Below are positions 7,591 through 16,862 of a stretch of 33,669 nt of DNA, one piece after another. Position 1 is the stretch's first letter; each line of letters opens with the position of its first letter. The position numbers were made by a program, and so were the translations under genes. Below the pieces are notes generated by a model. That model was not told where the DNA came from, ran no database searches, and worked only from the letters and a program-made list of their open reading frames with translations. The DNA is from an uncultured bacterium (GTDB lineage: Bacteria; Actinomycetota; Actinomycetes; S36-B12). The stretch spans positions 1-33,669 of the forward strand of contig CAINMH010000116.1 in the NCBI GenBank assembly GCA_903850745.1, given 5' to 3'.

Positions 7591-9074
7591 GGCAGCTCTC
7601 CAGACTGAACGGTTTGGCGTTCGCTAAACGGCCACGAAGACCTACTGATCTTGTGGAAGGGAAGTTCAGTGAGGCGACTGCTCGACCCGCCGAGACTGTC
7701 GACGATAACGATGCGGTCCGAGATCGATGTCCAATGTGCGCGGAATCCGCCAGCCGACTTGACCTGCACGACGGCGAAATTCGCTGGATCGAGACCAACG
7801 TGGTCGAACAAACTCGTGTCGAGCATCATGGCTGGGCGCTCCGTGATGACCACTGTGGCGTTGTGCACCCGCACGACCGCGCAGGATCCGACGTCCACCG
7901 GGCCCGCAGGGTAGCGACGTTCGAACCGTCCCGATGCGGCTGCGATCACTTCGACCGACGGGGCAAGTGGTTCTCCATTCATCCAGGCACCTGTCGGGGA
8001 GTGGCTCGCGGCAATGGATAGTTCGGGGTGGGTCATCGTCGCGAGGACCGTGGGCAGGCCCTCGCCAATCAGGCGCGATAGGCAGTCCAAGCTGTGACCG
8101 TCGGCTCCGGCGGACGGGGAATCTCCACTGTCCGCGACGAGCACCGGTCCCGCCGTGAACGCGAGAACGCTCTGCCAAATGTCACCGACGGCGGTCTTTC
8201 TCACCCTGAAGGAGCCGATGTCCGCGTTCAAATCCGTGGCAACGGTGCGCGCAATCGATCGCGCTCTCGCTTGCCCTCCGCACTCTGCGCGATCGTAGGT
8301 AACCGTCACAGTCCATCTGGTCCGCTCTGCGTCTAGCCAAGGCTGAGCGGCGAAGATGCTCACATCCAACACGCTGGAACCATCAACTAAGGACTGCGCA
8401 TGGTTCATGTGTGAGGAAAGGGGCCCTGTGTTCGTGTCATGCGCTTCCGCTGCCGTGATCATCGCGACAGGCTCAAGAAACACTGCTGGACTTGAAGCTC
8501 CGCGAACGGCATCGAGCAGCAGCTCTGCGGACCGACGACCCGTTTCTTCATAATCCGTGTGAGGGCAAGTCTTGAACCCTATGAGGCCATCAAGCATCGA
8601 TGCGGTCGACTCGCTCACCGCAGCATGCAAATCCATGCTGACGATCAGCGGGACCTCGTGCCCCACGATGGCGCGAACTGCTCGGATGAGGTCGGCTTCA
8701 ACATCATCCTCTTCATCCGTCGCCATCGCGCCATGCAACGAAAGCAAAACGCCATTGACGGGCTGCGCATCTCGGAGGAGGGATACGAACTCGTTCCGTA
8801 ATCGCTCGTACGCTCCATGCGGCACAGGGGATCCACAGCCTGGATATGTATCGAGCAGGCCGACCACCTCGACGTCGCTTGCTGCCTCGAACACGCTCCG
8901 AGCGCCGAAGAATTCACTGTTCGCCGGTGCGGCGGCAAGAACCGCGCGACCGCGGCGAATGAACTGCTCTTCGAATACTGTCTCAGGACATTCAATGGCC
9001 GAGAAGCTGTTCGCTTCGTACCGGATCCCGCCGACGGCGACACGCTTGCGATTGCCGATATTCCTGCCGGTCAT
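7587..9074 (-). CDS. M81-family (MlrC-like) metallohydrolase, first copy
   Basis: 495 residues, normal for the family. Shared M81 landmarks are GGIRYEANSFS (15-25), LSLHGAM with His114, MDLHAAVSES with Asp148 and His150, CPHTDYEETG with His172, and a DSGDSPSAGADG block in the C-terminal MlrC domain. The Asp/His set is the likely zinc site. MlrC is known as the last peptidase of microcystin breakdown, but most M81 proteins lie in catabolic operons with unknown substrates. This is the first gene of the operon. ATG 9074 was chosen because the family N-terminus begins just after it, but no strong ribosome site precedes it and ATG 9116 is possible. An amide, peptide or lactam bond in a sugar-derived compound is a plausible target. 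Confidence 0.8.
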   Translation of the reverse strand: MTGRNIGNRKRVAVGGIRYEANSFSAIECPETVFEEQFIRRGRAVLAAAPANSEFFGARSVFEAASDVEVVGLLDTYPGCGSPVPHGAYERLRNEFVSLLRDAQPVNGVLLSLHGAMATDEEDDVEADLIRAVRAIVGHEVPLIVSMDLHAAVSESTASMLDGLIGFKTCPHTDYEETGRRSAELLLDAVRGASSPAVFLEPVAMITAAEAHDTNTGPLSSHMNHAQSLVDGSSVLDVSIFAAQPWLDAERTRWTVTVTYDRAECGGQARARSIARTVATDLNADIGSFRVRKTAVGDIWQSVLAFTAGPVLVADSGDSPSAGADGHSLDCLSRLIGEGLPTVLATMTHPELSIAASHSPTGAWMNGEPLAPSVEVIAAASGRFERRYPAGPVDVGSCAVVRVHNATVVITERPAMMLDTSLFDHVGLDPANFAVVQVKSAGGFRAHWTSISDRIVIVDSLGGSSSRLTELPFHKISRSSWPFSERQTVQSGELP

Positions 9075-9353
9075 CGCTTGAGGCCCGTACGAGGCTCGTG
9101 AGGCTGAAGCCCGCATGCGCCTGCCCCGTCTCTTCCACGTGCAAGGACCGAGCACATGCTCCCCCGCTCGGGGCGAATCGTGAGCGCATCGGGTATCGGC
9201 ACGGACAGCATCTGCAAGGAAAAGTCCGGGCCGGAAGTGTCCATCCGAGACACATCTCGACGAGGTTGCTGCGGGCGCTCATCGAGCACCCTTCGAAGCC
9301 AAGACGCCCGTGCTCGCGAGACCACTCGGGTTCACCGCCTTTCACGGAAGGGC

Positions 9354-9371
9354 ACTGGAATCGTTTCCAGT
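9354..9371. promoter_or_regulatory. LacI-type operator of the first operon
   Basis: ACTGGAA and TTCCAGT form perfect 7-bp arms around TCGT, with a central CG step as in LacI-family operators. It sits just downstream of a candidate minus-strand promoter and upstream of the first gene of the operon that encodes a LacI regulator, so autoregulated repression is likely. No second copy was noticed in the window. Confidence 0.65.
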
Positions 9372-9383
9372 ACTCTCGGACTT

Positions 9384-9412
9384 AGTGAACCTTGATCCAC
9401 GCACGCTGTCAA
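9384..9412 (-). promoter_or_regulatory. Candidate promoter of the M81-E1 operon
   Basis: On the minus strand, TTGACA (9412-9407) is a consensus -35 box. Seventeen nucleotides later comes TTCACT (9389-9384), a weak -10. The palindrome at 9354-9371 would then lie about 10-30 nt past the transcription start, a good position for a repressor. The -10 is poor, so the exact start is uncertain. Confidence 0.45.
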
Positions 9413-9443
9413 TGCCCTAGCGGAAATGCCGGTGCCTTTTCAC

Positions 9444-9473
9444 GCACTGACTCACGGATGTGTGAGTCAGTGC
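9444..9473. terminator. Strong hairpin after the pyruvate phosphate dikinase gene
   Basis: A perfect 12-bp stem, GCACTGACTCAC paired with GTGAGTCAGTGC, with a 6-nt loop. It lies about 55 nt beyond the dikinase stop and ahead of the next operon's promoter, so it probably ends the upstream transcript. No clear U-tract follows on the minus strand. The rest of 9075-9528 holds only the promoter and operator listed. Confidence 0.65.
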
Positions 9474-9528
9474 CCCGCCACTGGCAGAGACAGGGCTGTG
9501 GCCGCCTCGCACCAGCCGGCTCATCGCC

Positions 9529-12225
9529 TCATCCGCGTTCACCGGCGAGCGCTGCACGGCCCGCCTCCAGGCGCGCGATCGGAATGCGAAATGGGCTGCA
9601 CGAGACGTAGTCGAGCCCGGCGGCATGGAAGAAGTGAATTGACTCTGGATCGCCTCCATGCTCGCCGCAGACGCCGAGGTGAAGGTCAGGCCGGGTGGCA
9701 CGACCGCGTGTGATGGCAGTGGTGATGAGCTCTCCGACGCCATCAGCGTCAAGGGTTTCGAACGGAGACACCGTGAAGATGCCCTTTTCGAGGTAGGCGG
9801 CGAAGAAGGCCGCTTCAACGTCGTCCCGACTGAAGCCCCACGTCGTCTGGGTCAGGTCGTTTGTACCGAAGGAAAAGAACTCTGCGGCTTCGGCAATCCG
9901 ACCAGCCGTCAGGGCTGCGCGGGGTAGTTCGATCATTGTGCCGATGGGTATTGACAGGACAAGGCTTCGCGCAGTGGCGACCTCAGCGATGACGCGACTG
10001 ATTTCATCCCGGACGAGATGCAGTTCCATCACAGAGCCCACCAGCGGCACCATGATCTCCACTCGAGGGCTCGCCCCTGACTCGATCAGCGAGGCCATAG
10101 CTTCGGCGATTGCGCGAGCCTGAAGCGCAAAGAGCCCAGGAACCATCAGTCCGAGGCGCACTCCGCGTAGCCCGAGCATGGGATTGGACTCGTGCAGTCT
10201 CTCCACCGCCGCGAGCAGTCGAAGGTCATCCGCCGTATCCAATCCGACCGCCTCGGCCCTGGCTATCCCCACCATGAGGGTTGCCCGATCGGGCAGGAAT
10301 TCGTGCAGAGGGGGGTCCAGCAGCCGGATCGTGACGGGCATTTCGTTCATCGCAGCGAGCAAATCGGTGAAGTCCTGGCGCTGGAGCGGTAGCAGGTCAC
10401 CGAGTGCGGCGCTCCGGTCGTCAGCGGTGTCCGCGAGGATCACACGCTCGATCATGATTCGACGGTCACCGAGAAACATGTGCTCGGTTCGGCACAAGCC
10501 GATACCTTCGGCTCCCATAGTTCGTGCTCGCACCGCGTCTTCCGCGGTGTCCGCGTTCGCACGAATCGTCAGGCGGCGGACGACATCGGCGTGGGCGAGA
10601 AGCCTGTCCACCGCGCACACGAGAGCAGCGGTCCCCTCGTCAGCGCCTTCAAGGGCTGCCTGAAGTCCCCGCTCGAGGTAACGAGCCACCGGTGACGGGA
10701 CAACGGCCACGTTCCCCACGAACACTTCACCAGTGGATCCATCGATCGCGACAATGTCCCCCTCAACAATGACGAGGCCCCCTGCTCGTGCCACCCTCCC
10801 GTTCACGTCAATGTCGAGATCGTCGGCTCCGCATACACACGTCGTGCCCATTCCACGTGCCACGACAGCGGCATGGGAGGTCTTCCCACCCCTAGAGGTG
10901 AGAATGCCCTTCGCCGCGATCATGCCCTCAAGGTCGTCGGGATTGGTTTCGCGCCGTATGAGAACTACGTCGTAGCCATCCGCGGCCATGGCGACTGCGG
11001 TGGCGGAATCGAAGACGGCTTTCCCCACTGCCGCACCTGGCGAGGCCGGCATCCCCCTCGCGACGGATTCGCGCACGACCGCAGGGTCGAATTGGGGGAA
11101 CATCAACTGAGCAAGTTGTGGGCCAGAGACCCGGCTCAAGGCCTCGTCCATGGTGATCAGGCCCTCGTCGACCAACTGGGTCGCGATGCGAAATGCAGCC
11201 GCGGCAGTGCGCTTGCCAACCCGAGTCTGGAGCATCCACAGTTTGCCATGCTCAACGGTGAACTCGATGTCGCACAGATCCCGATAGTGAGTCTCGAGTG
11301 TTCGCATCACCGACCGAAGTTCGCTGTAGGCAGCCTCGTCCACCTCGGCGAAATCATCCAGAGTGAGCGTGTTGCGAGTCCCCGCGACGACATCCTCCCC
11401 TTGAGCGTTTATCAGGTAGTCCCCGTACACGCCCGAATGGCCAGTTGCAGGGTTACGGGTGAAACACACGCCAGTTCCTGAAGTTTCGCCAAGATTGCCG
11501 AAGACCATTGCGCAGATATTCACGGCTGTCCCCAGATCATGAGGGATGCGTTCGCGCCGCCTATACAACCTCGCCCGATCGGTATTCCAGGAAGAGAAAA
11601 CTGACCGCACCGCCATGTCCAACTGCTCGCGCGGGTCTTGAGGAAATGCCGCCCCCGACTCCGCCAAGACGATGTCCTTGTATGCCGACACAAGTTCGCA
11701 CACGGCCGCCGCGCCGAGATCAGCGTCATCGATGACACAGGATCTGGCCTTTGCTTCCTCCAGGGTCGCCGCGAAAAGTTCGCCGTCGATGCCCAGCACC
11801 GTCTTGCCAAACATCTGGACCAATCGACGATATGAATCCCAAGCGAAACGGGCGTCGCCGGTTGTCGAAGCGAGCCCCTCCACTGAGTAGTCGTTCAGCC
11901 CAACGTTCAAGACCGTTTCCATCATCCCCGGCATCGAATACTTCGCCCCGGACCGAACACTCACGAGCAGCGGGTCACGAACGTCGCCGAACCGCCGGCC
12001 GACGGCATCCTCAAGTCGACGCATCGCCATCGTCACCTCGACTCGCAGAACCTCCGGCTCTGTTCCCCGCTCCAGAAACTGCCGGCATGCCGCCGTCGTA
12101 ATGGTGAATCCCGGCGGCACTGGCAGGCCAAGCCTGGTCATCTCCGCAAGATTCGCCCCCTTGCCGCCGAGGAGATCCCGGCCTTCGCGCGACCCCTCCG
12201 AGAAGTCTGAAACGAAGCGCATCAC
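9529..12225 (-). CDS. ppdK: Pyruvate, phosphate dikinase
   Basis: 898 residues, full length. Domains in order: an ATP-grasp domain with GGKGANLAEM near 20-30, SVRSGAKYSMPGMMETVLNVGLN near 88-110 and the FTRNPATG loop; the phosphohistidine swivel domain with GGKTSHAAVVARGMGTTCVCG near 450-470; and a PEP/pyruvate TIM barrel with GLCRTEHMF, FGTNDLTQTTWGFSRDD and the catalytic cysteine in GVCGEHGGDP near 855. It interconverts pyruvate + ATP + Pi with PEP + AMP + PPi in the cytoplasm. Its position after the hydrolase and lactate dehydrogenase-like genes suggests gluconeogenic use of pyruvate released by the pathway. The frame begins GTG-ATG, so the start is 12225 or 12222. No strong ribosome site is seen. 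A 66-nt gap separates it from the FAH gene. Confidence 0.96.
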   Translation of the reverse strand: MMRFVSDFSEGSREGRDLLGGKGANLAEMTRLGLPVPPGFTITTAACRQFLERGTEPEVLRVEVTMAMRRLEDAVGRRFGDVRDPLLVSVRSGAKYSMPGMMETVLNVGLNDYSVEGLASTTGDARFAWDSYRRLVQMFGKTVLGIDGELFAATLEEAKARSCVIDDADLGAAAVCELVSAYKDIVLAESGAAFPQDPREQLDMAVRSVFSSWNTDRARLYRRRERIPHDLGTAVNICAMVFGNLGETSGTGVCFTRNPATGHSGVYGDYLINAQGEDVVAGTRNTLTLDDFAEVDEAAYSELRSVMRTLETHYRDLCDIEFTVEHGKLWMLQTRVGKRTAAAAFRIATQLVDEGLITMDEALSRVSGPQLAQLMFPQFDPAVVRESVARGMPASPGAAVGKAVFDSATAVAMAADGYDVVLIRRETNPDDLEGMIAAKGILTSRGGKTSHAAVVARGMGTTCVCGADDLDIDVNGRVARAGGLVIVEGDIVAIDGSTGEVFVGNVAVVPSPVARYLERGLQAALEGADEGTAALVCAVDRLLAHADVVRRLTIRANADTAEDAVRARTMGAEGIGLCRTEHMFLGDRRIMIERVILADTADDRSAALGDLLPLQRQDFTDLLAAMNEMPVTIRLLDPPLHEFLPDRATLMVGIARAEAVGLDTADDLRLLAAVERLHESNPMLGLRGVRLGLMVPGLFALQARAIAEAMASLIESGASPRVEIMVPLVGSVMELHLVRDEISRVIAEVATARSLVLSIPIGTMIELPRAALTAGRIAEAAEFFSFGTNDLTQTTWGFSRDDVEAAFFAAYLEKGIFTVSPFETLDADGVGELITTAITRGRATRPDLHLGVCGEHGGDPESIHFFHAAGLDYVSCSPFRIPIARLEAGRAALAGERG

Positions 12226-12291
12226 AGCACCACTTCTACGAACGAAGTCGGCAGAGGACTGGCCCAGGCTTTCGCAGCTACGTTCCGCATC

Positions 12292-13152
12292 TCACGAGGC
12301 CCGGATCACTCGCTGTTGTTGGCTGCCCAGCCCGTCGATTCCCAACTCCATCACGTCACCGACGTTCAGGAATTGCGGCGGAGCCATCCCCATCCCGACG
12401 CCGGGCGGAGTACCCGTGTTGATCAAGTCGCCGGGCTCCAAGACCATGAACTGGCTCAGGTACCACACCAGAAACGGGACGTCGAAGATCATCGTGCTCG
12501 TGGATCCCGTCTGACGACGCTCGCCGTTCACGTCAAGCCACATCGATAGGCCCAGAACATCATCGAATTCGTCCGGGGTTGCGAGAAACGGACCGCAGGG
12601 GTTAAACGTTTCGCACGACTTGCCCTTGACCCACTGGCCACCACGCTCCAGTTGAAACTCCCGCTCGGACACATCGTTCACCAAGACGAAGCCTCCGATG
12701 TGTGTTCGGGCTTCTTCGGGGCTGGCAAGGTACCGGCACGGAGAGCCGATGACGATGCCGAGTTCCACCTCCCAATCGGTCTTCATGGCGCCACGTGGGA
12801 TGACAACATCGTCGTTAGGTCCAATGAGTGTGTTCGGTGCCTTGTTGAACACGATCGGCTCTTGAGGGATCGGCATTCCCGACTCCTGCGCATGGTCCGC
12901 GTAGTTCAGGCCGATGCACAGGATCTGATGCGGCCGCGCGATGGGCGAGCCAACTCGCTGCCCGTCGAGTGGGACTTCGAGCCCCGAAGCCACTTTCTCG
13001 GATACAACGGCGGCGAGGGCAGACACATCAAGTCCGCGAAGGAAGTTTCCGTCCACATCGGTCGTGAGCTCACCTATATCTACGTAGGCATCTGCTGCGG
13101 TCATCACTGCCGGGCGCTCGAATCCCACAGCGCCGATTCTGGCGAATTTCAT
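12292..13152 (-). CDS. Fumarylacetoacetate hydrolase-family protein, probable 2,4-diketo-3-deoxy-acid hydrolase
   Basis: 286 residues, with the short N-terminal domain and the FAH fold. Conserved features are GLNYADHA near 81-88, FNKAPN with Lys104, WEVELGIVIG with Glu128 and Glu130, NDVSER with Asp160 (metal ligands), the KGKSCETFNPCGP segment near 176-188 and NTGTPPGVGMG near the end. The family cleaves C-C bonds of diketo acids or hydrates/decarboxylates 2-oxo acids. Members of this length include the 2,4-didehydro-3-deoxy-L-rhamnonate/fuconate hydrolases, which give pyruvate and lactate. The following gene order (lactate dehydrogenase-like upstream, dikinase downstream) supports that use. 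ATG 13152 was chosen because it overlaps the upstream stop (ATGA). Confidence 0.85.
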   Translation of the reverse strand: MKFARIGAVGFERPAVMTAADAYVDIGELTTDVDGNFLRGLDVSALAAVVSEKVASGLEVPLDGQRVGSPIARPHQILCIGLNYADHAQESGMPIPQEPIVFNKAPNTLIGPNDDVVIPRGAMKTDWEVELGIVIGSPCRYLASPEEARTHIGGFVLVNDVSEREFQLERGGQWVKGKSCETFNPCGPFLATPDEFDDVLGLSMWLDVNGERRQTGSTSTMIFDVPFLVWYLSQFMVLEPGDLINTGTPPGVGMGMAPPQFLNVGDVMELGIDGLGSQQQRVIRAS

Positions 13153-15989
13153 GAGGAGGACTTCCAATCTGGAGTGGTGATGGCGCGGTCGTTCATCCCG
13201 ACTGTGAGGATCGAGTCCGCAAGGATTTCGAGGATGTGCCGGTACGGCCGACCGGTGGCGCGTGTCATGGCAATCTCACAGGTTCGGTTGCTGGATGCAT
13301 ATGCACTGAAGTCCCGGTCTCGGATCCAGTTCCCTTGGCTCGCGGTGGCCGACTCGGTGAGCTCCGGATGCAGGAGGCCACGGTCTCCCGCGAAACCACA
13401 GCATCCCCAGTCGTCTGGGACTGACACCTCCACCGCAATTGCCTGCGCGACAGTCATCAGAGCGCCATTCAGTCCCAGTCTCGTGGACGAACATGTGGGA
13501 TGGAGTGCCAAAGTCGGGAGGAGCGTGAGCACGTCTATCCGTGGCAATAGCGTGTCGGCCGCGAACTGGACGGCATCGAGAACTGTGATGCGCCTACCTC
13601 GGGTGCGTTCAACCTCGTCGACAATCGCCTCAATGCCTTCAACGCACGACGTTGCGTCCGACACCACCGGCAGGCGACCTTGTTCTGTGCTGGTCCAAAG
13701 CCACTGGCTCATGCGAGCCTGCATCCGCCGATGTCCACGGGTCATCCCTTTGGACTTGAAGGGCGTTCCACAGCATGTCGAAGCGATTCCCGCAGGAACA
13801 CGCAGCGAGATCCCCGCTCGGTCACACAGTTCGACCAAGGCCGCCTGCACACCGATCGTCCCGACCTCGGCCCCGAACATTGTGTTGACGCACGAGGGAA
13901 AGTACACCGCGGCGGGCGAGGACTCGTTGCGGGCAACGCGCCTTTTCCCACCGGCAGGGAGCGACTTGTCCCACGCGGGGAAGTTGTCCTGGCCTGCGAC
14001 TGCACGTGCGATCCTCGCGATTCCACGAGCTGCGTACGGCATGCTCGACGCGGCATTAAGCGCCTGGGCCGCGGCTACAGTGGCGCTGCCCCAGACGTGG
14101 CTCGCGGTGCTCCACATCGCCTTTCTGATCGGCATCCGTCGCTCGGCTCGCAGTCGCTTGACCAGGGCGCCGGTGTCGATGAGGACCGGGCAGGCCGTCG
14201 CGCACATCCCGTCAGCGGCGCAGGTGTCGATGAGGTCATAGTCTGCCGATTCGTCCAATTCGCGCACTCGCTCCGACTGGCCATTCTCGATGGCGCGTTG
14301 TCGTTCCCGTCGCAGGACAATTCTCTGCCGGGGGGTGAGCGTGAGGTCCTTGCTGGGGCACACAGGCTCGCAGTAGCCACACTCCACGCAACGGTCGATC
14401 TCTGCGTCCACAGTGGGCGTCGTCTTCAGGTTTCTGATGTGGATCTGGTCGTCATCGCTGATGACAACGCCGGGATTGAGAATCCCCGCAGAATCGAAGA
14501 TCGCCTTTACCTCGCGCATGACCTCGTAAAGTTCGTCGCCATACTGGCGTCGAACGAATGGCGCCATGATTCGTCCCGTTCCATGCTCGGCCTTCAGCGT
14601 CCCACCGTGGCCGAGAACTAGGTCGACCATCTCATCGGTAAAGGCCGCGTAGCGCTCCATGGCTGCGGGTCGGTCGAAGCGCTCATTCAGGAGGAAGTGA
14701 ATATTCCCGTCCTTTGCATGGCCGAAGATCACTGACTCCTCATAGCCGTGCCGGTCAAACATCGTCACCAACGACTGACATGTGTCGGCTAGAGCAGGGA
14801 CCGGAACCGCGACGTCTTCAAGCAGCGCAGTGGTGCCCGAAGGCCGGCTTCCCGCCACCGCGGCGTACAGGCCCTTTCGCACATGCCAAAGTTCACCCCG
14901 CAGGGTGGAGGACCGTGTTAACTCCGCCGGCATCAGCAAGGGAAGTCGCCCAAGCAGCCCTGAGGCATGAGCAATGCGCTCGCCCAGAGCCCCGTCCGTC
15001 ATCTCTTGGAACTCGATCAGCAGGGCTGCTTGCCGATCGATGACCATGTCCGGCAGCACCCTGCCGGAGGCAGGGTCGCGTTGCGCCACTCGCAGTGATC
15101 TGGCGTCCAGCAATTCGATTGCGGCGAGCCCCGTGGCCACCAGTCCAGGCAAGGCAGCCGTGGCCTGTTCAAGGTTTGGGAACACCAGGAATCCCGTCAC
15201 CGCGTGTGGGAGCACTGGGATGGTGCGGAACGTGGCCTCAGCGATGAACCCCAGCGTTCCCTCCGAACCGATCATCAGATGGGCAAGGATGTCGGTCGGA
15301 GCAGTGAAATCAATGAATGCGTTGACGGCATAGCCCATCGTGTTCTTCAGCGAGAACTGTCGACTGATATCGCCGACCGATTGAGGATTTCCTCGGACGC
15401 GATCGCGTAATCGAATGAGCCCAGCGAGCAATTCCGGCTCGACGCGGCTGAGAAACTCATCCGCATCAACCCGCGATGTGTCGATCACGGAACCGCTTGG
15501 CAGCACCATGACCATCGACTCAAGCGTGCGATACGAGTTGAACTCGGTACCGCAAATCATGCCCGATGAATTGTTGGCTACGACTCCGCCGATAGTGCAC
15601 GCCGCCTCACTCGCTGGATCCGGCCCCAGCCTGAAACCGTGAGATGCCAACCGGGCGTTGACCTGTCGCACAGTTGCCCCGGGCTGAACCCGAACCCGCC
15701 TGCCATTGTCAAGGACTTCGATCCTCCGAAACCCCTGACGGGTGTCAACCAGGAGTGAGTCAGACTGGCCTTGTCCACTCAGACTCGTGCCGCCAGACCG
15801 GAAGGTGAGTCGCCGACCGCTGTTTGTGCAAGTCCTCAGGATGTGGGCTACTTCATCCGTCGAGGACAATTTCACGACAGCATCTGGCACGAGGAGGTAG
15901 TGGGATGCGTCATGGGCATACGACAGCCGGTCTGACCACCGCGTGCTCTCGATCATCCGGCCAAGAGGGCCTCCCATGTGCTCGATCAT
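13149..15989 (-). CDS. FAD-linked oxidase fused to 4Fe-4S/CCG domains (D-lactate/glycolate dehydrogenase type)
   Basis: About 946 residues. An N-terminal PCMH-type FAD domain (FRSGGTSLSGQGQ near 64, GGVVANNSSGM near 133, GSEGTLGFIAEATF near 240) is followed by the FAD-oxidase C-terminal domain (HAKDGNIHF, GGTLKAEHGTGR). Next come two iron-sulfur motifs (CVECGYCEPVCP and CAADGMCATACP, roughly 530-610) and two CCG segments (TCCGTPF and WGCCGFAGD). This single-chain layout is known for quinone- or cytochrome-linked D-lactate dehydrogenases and 2-hydroxyacid dehydrogenases at the membrane. It would reoxidise the hydroxy acid released by the FAH protein to a 2-oxo acid. The frame opens TTG-ATG; ATG 15989 is taken, with GGTGAG just upstream. 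The substrate is inferred from the family and neighbours. Confidence 0.9.
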   Translation of the reverse strand: MIEHMGGPLGRMIESTRWSDRLSYAHDASHYLLVPDAVVKLSSTDEVAHILRTCTNSGRRLTFRSGGTSLSGQGQSDSLLVDTRQGFRRIEVLDNGRRVRVQPGATVRQVNARLASHGFRLGPDPASEAACTIGGVVANNSSGMICGTEFNSYRTLESMVMVLPSGSVIDTSRVDADEFLSRVEPELLAGLIRLRDRVRGNPQSVGDISRQFSLKNTMGYAVNAFIDFTAPTDILAHLMIGSEGTLGFIAEATFRTIPVLPHAVTGFLVFPNLEQATAALPGLVATGLAAIELLDARSLRVAQRDPASGRVLPDMVIDRQAALLIEFQEMTDGALGERIAHASGLLGRLPLLMPAELTRSSTLRGELWHVRKGLYAAVAGSRPSGTTALLEDVAVPVPALADTCQSLVTMFDRHGYEESVIFGHAKDGNIHFLLNERFDRPAAMERYAAFTDEMVDLVLGHGGTLKAEHGTGRIMAPFVRRQYGDELYEVMREVKAIFDSAGILNPGVVISDDDQIHIRNLKTTPTVDAEIDRCVECGYCEPVCPSKDLTLTPRQRIVLRRERQRAIENGQSERVRELDESADYDLIDTCAADGMCATACPVLIDTGALVKRLRAERRMPIRKAMWSTASHVWGSATVAAAQALNAASSMPYAARGIARIARAVAGQDNFPAWDKSLPAGGKRRVARNESSPAAVYFPSCVNTMFGAEVGTIGVQAALVELCDRAGISLRVPAGIASTCCGTPFKSKGMTRGHRRMQARMSQWLWTSTEQGRLPVVSDATSCVEGIEAIVDEVERTRGRRITVLDAVQFAADTLLPRIDVLTLLPTLALHPTCSSTRLGLNGALMTVAQAIAVEVSVPDDWGCCGFAGDRGLLHPELTESATASQGNWIRDRDFSAYASSNRTCEIAMTRATGRPYRHILEILADSILTVGMNDRAITTPDWKSSS

Positions 15990-16094
15990 CAACTCACCGT
16001 GGAACCCGAATCACCGCACGAGGGAGGAGAACATCTCGTGACGTCGATGTCGCGGAGCGGTGGCTCGTTGTGAACGGATGCAACAAAGACAGCA

Positions 16095-16862
16095 TCAGTG
16101 CATCACCCATCCGCCATCCACCACGATCGATTGCCCAGTGATAAAGGACGCCTCATCCGACGCCAGAAAGGCCACCGCGGCCGCAACATCTTCGGGGATC
16201 CCCCGCCTCTTGATCGCTTGCTGTTCAAGAATCGTCGGCGCATCCTGCAGGTCACCAAATATCTCGACCTCGGCCTCTGTCTTGATGGCCCCAGGAACCA
16301 CGGAATTGACGGTGATCCCCTCCGGGCCAAGCTCACGCGCGAGCGAACGAGTGAAGGCCATAACTCCACCCTTTGACGACGCGTAGTGCAAGATTCGTGC
16401 TTGACCTGTGAGCGCCGTTATCGATGAGATGTTGATGATTCGTCCTGCCGTGGACGTGCTCAGGGCTGAGTGGCAGGAGCGAAGCGTGAGGAAGCAACTC
16501 CTGAGATTGACGGCTTGGACACGATCCCACTCCTCAACCGTGATCTCAGTCCAGTCTCCATGCACGTTCACGATTGCTGCGTTGTTCACCAATATGTCAA
16601 TCCCGCCGAACTCCGTCAGGGTCCGGCTCGCGATCGACTCCACGTCGGACTCCATCGTCACGTCGCCCTCAACTATCAGACACCGGGAGCCCATTGATCT
16701 CAGCAATCTTGCCGTCGACTCCAACTCCTCGGAGTGCGAGCAATCGTTGATTGTGACCGCGACGCCTGCCGCAGCGAGCCGCACCGCAATCGCCCGTCCA
16801 ATGCCGCGAGCAGCCCCGGTCACAATCGCAGTACGCGCAGATACCAGCCGATCACCGGACAC
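16095..16862 (-). CDS. Short-chain dehydrogenase, likely sugar-acid dehydrogenase
   Basis: 255 residues, a classical SDR: TGAARGIG at 15-22, NNAA near 93-96, catalytic Ser146/147, Tyr160 and Lys164 (YASSK), and a C-terminal FITGQSIVVDGGW. It would oxidise a hydroxyl of a sugar acid with NAD(P). In the diketo-hydrolase pathway this is the 2-keto-3-deoxy-acid 4-dehydrogenase step that feeds the FAH enzyme, two genes downstream. The GTG at 16862 was chosen for the GGGGGG run 8 nt upstream; a TTG at 16877 is less likely. It leads the block and faces the second LacI gene across an intergenic region with two operators. Confidence 0.88.
   Translation of the reverse strand: MSGDRLVSARTAIVTGAARGIGRAIAVRLAAAGVAVTINDCSHSEELESTARLLRSMGSRCLIVEGDVTMESDVESIASRTLTEFGGIDILVNNAAIVNVHGDWTEITVEEWDRVQAVNLRSCFLTLRSCHSALSTSTAGRIINISSITALTGQARILHYASSKGGVMAFTRSLARELGPEGITVNSVVPGAIKTEAEVEIFGDLQDAPTILEQQAIKRRGIPEDVAAAVAFLASDEASFITGQSIVVDGGWVMH

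Noticed and set aside
12652-14621. Two large plus-strand frames (529 and 313 codons) opposite the FAH and FAD/FeS genes
   Set aside because: Both are shadows of well-supported minus-strand genes and their translations are rich in Arg/Ser without motifs.
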